Of a DNA stretch of 64,000 bases, positions 54,850-64,000 are shown in pieces. How positions within the stretch are numbered: the first letter of the stretch is position 1; the number at the start of each line of letters is the position of its first letter. The position numbers and the translations under genes are program-made. Source of the DNA: Pseudeuparius sepicola. Lineage: Eukaryota > Arthropoda > Insecta > Coleoptera > Anthribidae. Below the pieces are notes generated by a model that saw only the letters and a program-made list of their open reading frames with translations, was not told the origin of the DNA and made no database searches. The stretch is taken from assembly GCA_963920635.1 (NCBI GenBank), contig OY987301.1, positions 42,259,820-42,323,819 of the forward strand. The letters are read 5' to 3'.

Positions 54850-56044
54850 CAGGGTGATTCAGTTTTAATCTGCAACACTTCAACAGGTGGTAGAAAACCA
54901 AAAAATAACCGCACTTTCTTGTATAAACTATATCATTTTAAGGCCTTATAAGAAAGTTAAAGGCCGTTAAAGTTGCAAGAAATATGTGGAATTTATTGAA
55001 TATTTTACAAACTAGTTGAGATATTTAAGTCATATTTGGTACACGTTGTAACGGCATGGGTTAGCATAAAACCTGTTAATATCAAACATCTTGAACAACC
55101 AGTGGCGTAGAAATGGGTAATTAGTATAATGTATTTTAGAAAAAAAAATGGAACCAAGAACCACCTTGTATAGCAATAAAATGTATTCAAATTCTTATGT
55201 ATATTTTTATTGTAAACAAAAACGTTCTCTTAGCATTTTTTCATATGTGTCATGGTTTCATAGCAAATTTGATTTTTTCGTATTATTTCGGGGTACTTCT
55301 GAAAAATTATCTAAAAAATTTGCTCCATAAGTAACACTTAAAGTGGAAATAATGTGTTTGCTACCTGAAATAAAGTAACTTTTTCCAATAAACTCGCCTA
55401 TTTAAGGCTATACTTTTGAATATACAGGGTCTAAAACATTTAAGGAAGATACAATTAATGTTACACGCTCTGTATCTTGAAAAGTAAAACCTTGAATGGG
55501 TAAGTTTATTGGGAAAAGTTACTGTATTTAAAGTAAAAAACACATTTTTTCTACTTTGAGTGTTACTTATGGAGAAAAGTTTTAAGTTAATTTTTCAGAA
55601 GTACCCGAAATAATACGAAAAAATCAAATTTGCTATGAAACCATGACACATATTATGAAAAAATGCTAAGAGAACGTTTTTGTTTACAATAAAAATGTAC
55701 ATAAGAATTTGAATACATTTTATTGCTATACAAGGTGGTTCTATTTTTTTTTTTCTAAAATAAATTATATTAATTACCCATTTCTACGCCACTGGTTGTT
55801 CAAGATGGTTGATATTAACAAGTTTTATGCTAACCCATGCCGTTATAACGTGTACCAAATATGACTTAAATATCTCAACCAGTTTGTAAAATATTCAATA
55901 AACTCCACGTATTTCTTGCAACTTTAACACCCTGTAACTTTTTTATAAGGCCTTAAAATGATATAGTTTATAGAAGAAAGTGCGGTTATTTTTTGGTTTT
56001 CTATCACCTGTTGAAGTGTTGCAGATTAAAACTGAATCACCCTG
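54850..56044. mobile_element. Foldback MITE with CAGGGTGATTCAGTTTTAATC end
   Basis: 1.2 kb with extensive inverted arms, for example the block around 55085-55145 against 55760-55820. The right flank is TA; the left has CA, probably a mutated TA. ORFs at 55005, 55148 and 55361 are stem sequence. Confidence 0.8.
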
Positions 56045-57345
56045 TACAATTTCTGTTCATGCTGCAGCAAGAGAAACACGGCATTTCCGTCTGCCTCGTG
56101 AAAGAGAGGCCCGCCCGACGATCTGACTGCGGCGCCGTCGCCGACACACAAAAAAAACTTTCAAGATAATTGCAGCGGCCCTTGCATGTTTAATAATTCG
56201 GCGTAATCCGAGAGCACAAAGGGGGCCCGATGGTGGTGGGGGGTGGGACCCCCGCGCCCCACTCCCGCTCTACGTGCTCGAGCGCCCGCCGCCGACGCTG
56301 CGCTTTCTATAGCGTCATTATTAGGAACAAAAGGTTCTGAAAATGAGATGATTATGGATGGGGCGTCGGCCCCGCGCGCCTTTGAGTGCCTCTGAAGGTG
56401 GGGAGCCGAGGTGGTGGACGGGCGAGGAAGGGTGGGAGGCAGTGGTGTGGATTAAGGGGAAAGAGGTAAAGATGTTACCACAAATTTAAACAAATATACA
56501 GTGTGTCCACGGATAGAGTTCACGTAGGATGTAAATGACAAAAAAATTTCGAGTTGAAATTTGAGCTTCTGGGGATCAGCCCTGCTTGGTTTTAAACTAA
56601 TTTGTGACATAATTTTAGTTTCGAAAAATCACGTATGCCTTGGGAATTTTGAAAAAACTAATTTTCCACATAAGTAAAGTGCCCTTTCTGTAGGTTTTAC
56701 GACAAAATGTTATTAAGGAAACTTGTCTAGAATGAAGAACTGAGTAGGTTTGCGAAATTTCGAAAGTCTAGGCCTACTTTGATTTTTTTGTATTTTTTTC
56801 CACTTTACTTCAGAAAAGTGCACTTTGGGTAGCTTTCACATTAAAATGTTATTAAGAAAACTTGTTCACAATGAAAAACTGGATAGGTGTGAAAGAATTT
56901 CAAAAGCCTAGGTCTACTTTGATTTTTATGCGTTTTAAATTTTTTAGCAGAAAAAATCTACACTGTATAGATATATATGCCACATCAACACAATTTTTCA
57001 GCGAACATTTTTTTTATCCCGCAACCATGCGTTGAGCATTCAATACACTTTTGCATTGGTAGTTTCAACTTCATATTCCATAGGTTATTTACTTACCTTG
57101 CAAAAAAAGAAATCTGTTTATACCTAGTGAAAAGGCATAACCAATAAATACATTATACAGTGAAAATTCGAAGGATCTAGGTTCGAAAAATGACAAAGAC
57201 AAAGGTGATTTATTTTTTTTTTAAATAATTTTCAAATGGCTTTATTTGGATATACCTGGGAGAAGAAATCATGAAAAAAAAAACACAAAATATCGGGGAA
57301 TTTTTAACCCCGTACCTCCCCCCCCCCCATTTGGGGGGGTGTATA
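56045..57345. other. No gene; GC-rich patch then AT-rich
   Basis: GC-rich, complex sequence at 56060-56450 may be host DNA. A CAGTGTGTCCACGG end at 56499 resembles the inverted end at 63252-63265 but is probably a separate relic. Confidence 0.4.
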
Positions 57346-57794
57346 CGGAGTGTCCCAAAAGGAGTGTCAAAACGTGGCGCAGAAATAGAGCACCCCTCGG
57401 GAAATCCGAATCACCCCCATGTATATTATCCTTTTTTTAGTTTAGGAATTATGATTTTTGTGATTTTTCAGTCATATTAGACTTTTTGGCTATAATCGTA
57501 GTAAGTGAGATAAATGCCAGATTTTTTTTAGATATTTATATAAAACGTGGGCATAATCAATAGAAAGACAATTGAATCCACAAATCAAAAAAATGCGCAC
57601 AAAAAATGAAAAGAATTTTTTTTTTCATCCACAGTTATTTTAATAACATTCTCAATTGCCTTTAAAGTCATTGTATCACTATCACAATCACTAAATAATA
57701 AAAAAATCATAACTAAAGAAAGGAGAGTGATTCGGATTCCCCAAGGGGTGCTCTACCTCTGCGCCACTTCTTGACACTCTTTTTTGGGACACCC
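57346..57794. mobile_element. Foldback MITE with CGGAGTGTCCCAAAA end
   Basis: About 450 bp, TA on both sides. Arms share GTGTCCCAAAA and AGAGCACCCC-type blocks in inverted order; the ends are diverged. Confidence 0.65.
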
Positions 57795-60119
57795 ATACAG
57801 GGTGAGTTAGTTTTTTGTAGCAGGACTTTAACATTGGAGAGAAAATGATATTTCAAAGTGAAAATCTCATATCAATATTTTCAAGATAAGGGGCGTTAAA
57901 ATTTTGGGGCTCAAATCACGTTTTTTTTTATTTATTGTAATCCAACAATTAGTTAACAAGTCGACATTTATTAAAAAAGTTAGTTCTCTAAGATGGCCAT
58001 GAAATCATCAAAACAAGACATCAGGTCAATACTATGGTGATGATATACTGCTTTACTGGTTCTAAACCGAACCTAAATCTTACAAATTGGAAAATTTACT
58101 TGACTATATGGGCCATTTTATTCTAGTTTTGATTTATACAAAAAAAAGTTTAAAAAATAAAAAATAAAGACTTCAGCATTTTTTCACAGGTTAACTATTT
58201 TTTTATTGTCACCATTAATGTGGAGAACTACAAAACATTAACCCCCCCTTTAACTTCTTTATTTTGAGAGAATCAAAAATTGTAGAAATAATAGTTTTAT
58301 GATTTTTGGTGGGCGTTTCCATGACCTTGTTGAAATTGATACAGGGTGTTCCGTAAAAGCGGTACAAACCAATAAAACCGCCTGCATATATAATTGAATT
58401 TTGGGGATCTACGCTTCATCCCGATCACAACGATATATCATATTGTCGTATGTTTGCTTAATAAACTAAAATAAAATAAACCATTTACGGCGCAAATAAA
58501 ACAATTTAAATGACAATAAAAAATAAAAATGTTATAATAAACATTGCGATATCTATAATCAATATGTTTATATCTATCAGTGTTTTAAAACTATTCACCT
58601 TAAGTAAAAAATGTGCCGTGGTAGTTTGCTTCCATTTATTTTTTCGTCTTCCGCATAATTCCTAGTCAACCTGGTTGCAAACTTAATTGTCGAGTGCACT
58701 CTGCCCCATTCAACGAGACTATTTCGCTTAGCGGATAAAGTCGTAACGGCGCTTATTACAAATTTATGGGACCGAGCCCCGTGCGAGTGCAGCTAATCGT
58801 CCAAACGGGACAGGTTGGCAATCAGCTGTGCTTAGCGGCAAATTGGGAAAAATTTTGGAGACTTTGGGATGGTTTGGAATAGTTCTGAGCTGCTTCGAGC
58901 GAAGTTTTATAGTTTTTTATACGTATCTGTTGGTAAATACCGAATCCTAGAGGGCTGAATACCCGCGCGGGGCATAGGGGAAAAGAAATTGGAAATATAA
59001 AAGGCCGCTTATTTTGTTCTTCCTCTTAATGTCATATTTTCCGACCTGTGTCCACTCATTCTAGAAAAATTGAATTCTTTACGATGTACCTTCTTTCCCG
59101 CGCGAGTTTATGATTTTAAGACTTTAGAGTTTGCCAAGTAAATGTTCAATTACACAACGACGTCCGGTCCGAAGACAACACCAAAAGAATACCACGTAGT
59201 AAATATCTATGCCTTTCTAGCGACGATATTTTCTCTGGCCGGTCGCCCATCAATTCCTTTTCCTGCTACGAGTGAGAAATCCATGCTCATCAAAACTACC
59301 AAATATCTTTATAGTCCACCTTACGAGAGAATACGAGCCTCAAGAATGCGAGTAAAAAATTTCGAATGTTGCCAAACTTCGAAATATAATCCTCCTTAGG
59401 AAATATAATAAACCAAAGCCATTACGCTAGTGCACCAGAATTGTACACGTTTTTTGCGATCCGGCAACGCCTAGCAAGCCCAGTAAAGAGTCAACCTGCA
59501 GTCAGTACCCCAAGCTGAATGTTTCTTAGAGCGACTGGCGGTCGTAAATATCCATCCAAGTCACGTACACTAGTCTTCGCCTCATAGCCGTGCTCTAAGG
59601 GAGACAATTTGAGTTTTGCGGTGTTAGTATAGTGGTTGGATGGATATTGACCAGTGTCCGCGGAAAGACCATACATAGCCAAGTCAGGGAAATTATCGCA
59701 AACGTAATAAGGGTTTGCGATGAGGAGCCAACTAATAACGCTTTCAAATTACCTTTACAAAGAAAATTTTCACCGCCGTTATTACCGACGCCTGTGGCGG
59801 CAGCAATTTTATGGCCTATTCACGCGTTTATTATTCGCCTCTAGCGTTCTCTTCGGTGGTTTACTATACTAAACATATAGACTCACTCCCAAAAATCTAA
59901 GCGACTGCGAGACCGGGACGGCTGGGCTGTCCGTGCCGCGTGACGCAAATTCATTAAATAGGATATTACGAGGGTCCGCTCAATTTACAACTAGTGATTC
60001 AGTCTTTCGGTCACTTCAATAAGATCAGTTCGGAACGCCGCGCCCGATACCATAATTCAGGCGACATGCCGTATGCACGGCATAACGGAGCACATCGGGC
60101 CTCCTCAGGTTCCGACGTG
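57795..60119. other. About 2.3 kb without genes; solo CAGGGTG ends
   Basis: TACAGGGTGAGTTAG at 57795 and TACAGGGTGTTCCG at 58340 look like single ends of further TA elements with no partner found. Complex sequence at 58640-58860 and 59900-60100 may be host unique DNA. Confidence 0.4.
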
Positions 60120-60790
60120 ACACAAGTAAGCTTCTTTAACCCCACATAAACGTGCTTCTGTAAGCCCCAAGCTGAAACCAGCTTCGTTAAGCCCTGAGCT
60201 CAGGCGAGGTTCCTTAACCCTCAAATTTAGCGCTACCTTAAGTCTTAAACTGAAGCGAGCTGCCTAAAACCCTGGTAGATGCCAGACCCCTGCATATTCG
60301 GTAAGTAAACCTATCAAAGAATATCGTTGCTAATCATTTCACAGGATGGGCACTCCGCTCGAGTTCTGACCTCGGCCAGTCGGCCCAGACTAGAGGCAAG
60401 GCTCGTCAGGGTGTAGGAAACGCCCGAGAGGAGAAGTAGCCGTGGCCGACATAACGCCCGTGGCATCCTTAATCCCACATAAACGGGCTTCTTTAAGCTC
60501 AGAGCTGAAGCGAGCTTAATTAAGCCAGCAGCTGCGCCGATATCCCTTCGCATCATAGAGGTTTGCCGTAGGCACACGGCTTCTAGGGAGTGACGCGTCG
60601 GGCTTCATTAAGCTCCGACATAATATATAATACCCGTCGCTACCTTAAGCCCACATAAGCGGACTCTTAAGCCCTGAGCTGAGATGAGCTTCCTTAAGCC
60701 CTCAGCTGAATAGCGGTTCCTTAACCTCTAAATCAAGGACTCCCTTAAGACTGGAACCAAGGAGGGCTTTCTTAAGTCCTGTTAGGCGGA
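60120..60790. repeat. Degenerate AGCTTCCTTAAGCC minisatellite
   Basis: Units of about 30-35 bp built from CTTAAGCC(C) and GAGCTGAAGCGAGC repeat imperfectly. A longer phrase containing CCCACATAAACG/GC and GCTTCT recurs near 60140, 60475 and 60650, indicating a higher-order period interrupted by other sequence. Confidence 0.65.
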
Positions 60791-61041
60791 CCTGGCAATC
60801 CACAAATAACGCTGTTTAAAGGAGTAGTCTTTCAAATTCCTTATATAAAAAACGAATATGGTCTACAGACCCTACAACCACACCCAGGGATACACATACA
60901 AAAAAAATTACACACTAAGAGATTAACTTATGGGAATATACCTCGGTACATACACCCAAGTACGTGGTATTGTTTTGATTATGTCTTCGGAGCGAACGCA
61001 AATGGACCAAAAATTTCATTTTTCGACATAAAGTCATTATT

Positions 61042-61049
61042 GACAAAAG
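61042..61049. repeat. Merlin 8-bp target duplication, left
   Basis: GACAAAAG, identical to 62635-62642. Confidence 0.9.
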
Positions 61050-62634
61050 GGTGCTGGTCCGGTATGCGCTCTACAGTATGACGAACTGGTCTGGCTTGCG
61101 ATCTACAGTAATTATGTGATCTACAGTATAAGTTTACATTTTTTATTGATTGTTTAGATTAATATTAATAAGAAATAATAGATATTGGTATTACTTAATT
61201 TTTTTTATTAACATGAAAAATAATGATATACTATATAATTAATCACAAATAGACTCTTCTAATGTCTTCCAAAAATGATAGGAATCTACATGGAGCGTCT
61301 TTCCTTAAATTTCTCCATGCCACAAAATCCAAGTGGCTCTGTAGCATATGGTGAGGTACACTTCTTTTCTTCTTCATTAATGTCACTTTAGCATCCAACC
61401 ATTTTCGTTCTATTCTTTGGGTGCGCGCTCCGGAGTCAGGATCAGCATAGTTGTGTTGGTGATTAACTGAATTGTGCACATATCCAAGCCGTGATAAAGA
61501 CCGGTAAGCGGGTCATTCATCGGAATGGATATACGATCCTGCTTCAACTTTATGCTGAATGATGGGAATCAACGTGGCAGCATCCCTCCTTGCAACGACG
61601 AAAAAACGGACATGCGTTTTTGTTGCCAACCCAAACACCCATCCACCATCTACTTGACTGCCGTGGTTCCGATTATTCTCGACTTCGGCATCAGAATCTT
61701 CGGATTCGGCTGGCTGATTCCCCTGCAAAAGTCGTCCCCTGTTGTATTTTCTCCGGCCTGAAAATTTGGATTCATCGATTTGGACGGGATCATCCGCGGT
61801 TTCTCTCAGCTGTCCTTGTACTTCAACTGACACCATCTTGCTGCACACCTCCCGGTACATGTTGAACCAATCAACGATTGCATCTCGACTTCTTCCTGTA
61901 TGCTGCATTGCATCTTCTATGGACGTATCGAAAATAAAGTACCAAACCAATTCCAAAATCGAGCACAAGCTGAGTTTGCAGTTTAATCTGTCATTGATAT
62001 CGGTATAGTGGAAGAAATGATTTCCAGTCCGTAAGGACCTCACAGTCTGGCATCCTCTTCTGGGGCAACGAAGAACAGGAGAAAACTCCCCTTTCCTGTT
62101 TTTCCGCCGCTTCTCTAGCATCTCGGATCCACATCGTGTGCACGGATCGGCATCATCAATTTGCAGCAGGTGATGTTCTTGTAGATATGCCGTAGCTGCG
62201 GCCTCGGACGGAATGACCGTGTTGTAAAACTCCTTTGTCAACATGATGTCAGCGCAGCAGATACAAATTGCAGAATAAGATGTCAATGAAAATTTACCCC
62301 TATTTATACTCCTATATTAAATAAAGATCAAATAGCAGGTGCCTATCCAAATATTTATCGTGAATAATAATGACAATACGGTTATAATAAAATCATAAAG
62401 GTTAATAGGCATAAAGGGTTTTTATTGACCTGTTTGGGGTGCAAAGAACAATTATGCAAATTAATAATTATGAAATTATTATTATATTTCTATTTGCATA
62501 CTTGTTGGCGACAGTTCTTTTCTCCTCAAACAGGTGAATAAAACGGTATAATTTTAACGTAGATCGCATAACAGAATAGAGTACTTGAAGGTGTAGATCA
62601 TATTTTCACGTAGAGCGCATACCAGACCAGCACC
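61050..62634 (-). mobile_element. Merlin transposon, 1585 bp
   Basis: Terminal inverted repeats of 25 bp (GGTGCTGGTCYGGTATGCGC...) with one mismatch, perfect 8-bp target duplications, and an IS1016/ISXO2-like transposase gene. The 8-bp duplication and this transposase type define Merlin. It is inserted in the left arm of an older palindrome whose right arm lies at about 63140-63226. Confidence 0.95.
61243..62244 (-). pseudogene. Merlin transposase (ISXO2-like DDE), one nonsense codon
   Basis: The ATG at 62242-62244 is the first good start; the frame is also open a little upstream. An N-terminal zinc ribbon (C-T-R-C-G and C-P-R-R-G-C) precedes a helical region. The catalytic domain shows I-D-E-S-K-F-S-G-R-R-K-Y-N-R-G, then H-S-D-E. 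There a TGA at 61513-61515 replaces the Trp expected in S-D-E-W-P-A-Y. The same frame then continues through V-N-H and G-A-R-T-Q-R-I-E to 61243, giving D-X36-E spacing. One change therefore separates this copy from an open gene of about 333 residues. Confidence 0.9.
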
Positions 62635-62642
62635 GACAAAAG
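62635..62642. repeat. Merlin 8-bp target duplication, right
   Basis: GACAAAAG. Confidence 0.9.
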
Positions 62643-62696
62643 TTTCTGCTTCTCGAGAAAATATGATCTACGGAGAGAATTTATGATTTTTTTATA

Positions 62697-63134
62697 CAGG
62701 GTGCCCAAAAAATACAAAAAAATGAAATACCATCAAAAATAAACTATACCTTTATTTTTAAAAATATCAAAAGCTTTTACTTAGGAAAGTTGTTTAGAAA
62801 AAGACCTGTCGGATTGTAACTTTTCAAGCAAGTCGGCCGACTTTGATTTTTTTATTTTTTTACCTATTTAAATCAAAGTAGGCCGATTTGCTTGAAAAAG
62901 GTACCAGTCGGACACGTCTTTTAATTCTAAACAACTTTTCTAAATAAATGTTTTTGATATTTTTAAAAACAAAGGAGTTTCACACTTGGCAATAAAAAAA
63001 ACGAAGTTGGCTGATTTGTTTGAAAAGTGACAATCGGACACATCTTTTAATTGTAAAAGTTTTTGATATTTTTAAAAATAAAGGTACTTTATTCTTGATG
63101 GTATTTCATGTTTTTGTATTTTTTGGACACCCTG
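62697..63134. mobile_element. Foldback MITE with CAGGGTGCCCAAAAAATAC end
   Basis: TA-flanked, 438 bp. Arms are inverted over most of the length and the central blocks (AAAGTAGGCCGA-type) repeat. It sits exactly at the centre of a larger palindrome (about 61005-63226 minus Merlin). Confidence 0.8.
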
Positions 63135-64000
63135 TATAAAAAAAAATTCTCCCGTCGACCAAATTTTTTCGAGAAGCAGAAACTTTTAGCAGAAATGACT
63201 TTTTGTCGAAAAATGAAATTTTTGGTCCATTTGTCCTCTTGGGGACTCCATCCGCGGACACACTGTATATATTAACTATTACATAAATATAGAGACGGAT
63301 AGCGGAAACTTTCCTTTTTTCCGCAAAATTGAAAATTTTTGGAAGGGAACTTCCACACCTTATCGAAAGTCATATTGCTGCAATCAATCTGAATGTTTTA
63401 AGCTTTTCGGGATAACAAAAAAATCAGGGACTCTTTAAAATAAGGGGACCCAGCATGTCACAGTCTATCACATAGGAAAAGTGAAGCCTTGTTTTCTGTA
63501 TATCTCCAAGGAGACCACATAAGTGGGCTGGTACAAGGTTATGTTATATGTCAGTGTCCAACTGCCATCAGGTTATATGTGACATGCCAGTGCCATAGAT
63601 TCCAAAGGAGGCAAAATATTTCCCATCATAGTTCACAATTTTTAAGTTTTCTAACTTCCAGATAGTCAATTAAAGGTAATGCGGCCGCCTGTAGTAGTCC
63701 CAATAATTGCAACCAGATTTTTCATGTCTCCCCTTTAGTAATCCTACAATTCCCATTACGTGGGCATTACGTATAAGTAAGTAGTTCAAAACAAAAATGG
63801 TATTTCCTAAATTTTAAATTATTATGCAGGTAGCTTCAGTCAGGTCTTTTTTTAAACAGTTTTTATCTACAACTATAAGTTTATTTTACGTTTGTGAGGT
63901 ACCTTGGAAGAGAAATAAAATTACAAAAATGAGCACCGAGAAAAACTACATGATTAGAACTAAGTACAAGACCTAATCTTATTAGTCCATCCCGAAATCT
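63135..64000. other. Outer palindrome arm, then no gene
   Basis: 63140-63226 is the inverted copy of the sequence split by Merlin, and GGACACACTGTATA at 63256 may be its terminus. Beyond that the sequence is AT-rich with no supported feature. Confidence 0.5.

Noticed and set aside
56499..63265. One 6.8-kb element between inverted CAGTGTGTCC ends
   Set aside because: Only about 25 bp match and several complete elements with their own ends lie between; more likely two relics.
1..64000. tRNA and rRNA genes
   Set aside because: No cloverleaf with A/B boxes or rRNA core sequence was recognised by eye; a tRNAscan/Infernal run would be needed to be sure.

Overview
The window looks like AT-rich, repeat-dense, largely intergenic or intronic DNA from an insect nuclear genome. 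The support is indirect but consistent: a complete errantivirus (insect Gypsy/Ty3 retrovirus) with env, a short CCTAA/TTAGG array (the ancestral insect telomere repeat), Tc1/mariner, pogo and Merlin DNA transposons, and several foldback MITEs. I recognise no ordinary host gene. The insect order cannot be fixed from this sequence. All calls come from reading motifs and repeats by eye; no database search was possible.

Bases 1 to about 6830 are the right part of an integrated Polinton-like (adintovirus-like) DNA virus. All genes lie on the minus strand and most have their own TATA box: a fibre-like protein cut by the window edge, a conserved basic protein, an A32/FtsK-type packaging ATPase, a BIR-RING (IAP-like) gene broken by a frameshift, a small membrane protein, a double-jelly-roll major capsid protein, a penton-like minor capsid protein, a phospholipase A2-adenain protease fusion stopped just before its catalytic cysteine, and a small OB-fold-like protein. 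No polymerase or integrase is visible; they would lie left of the window or be absent.

Bases 6831-26655 hold non-autonomous repeats: a 680-bp TIR element, 155-bp direct repeats, a composite of (GTAT)n plus four 122-bp repeats plus a long hairpin, and five TA-flanked foldback elements with CAGGGTG-type ends (15282, 16747, 18222, 20618, 25382). Bases 26656-34265 are a nearly intact errantivirus: 238-bp LTRs with one mismatch, 4-bp TSD AGCG, gag, a -1 slippery site, pol with PR-RT-RNase H-IN, and an overlapping env with furin site and membrane anchor.

Bases 34266-47026 contain a broken autonomous Tc1/mariner copy with about 128-bp TIRs (38085-39923), a second Tc1/mariner transposase relic (43896-44766), small foldbacks and non-coding DNA. 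Bases 47027-53291 are a resolved nest: a 5.9-kb pogo/Tigger element with a two-exon transposase, flanked by TA, sits inside a palindromic MITE flanked by TTAA. A second, inverted copy of the tandem-repeat/hairpin composite follows (53368-54288), then more CAGGGTG-type foldbacks, a degenerate AGCTTCCTTAAGCC minisatellite (60120-60790) and a Merlin transposon with a perfect 8-bp TSD (61050-62634), itself inserted in an arm of another palindrome.

Together the window records at least three waves of insertion. The Polinton-like copy is decayed by point lesions in accessory or protease genes while its capsid genes stay open. The errantivirus is young. The pogo, Merlin and mariner copies each carry one or a few lesions.
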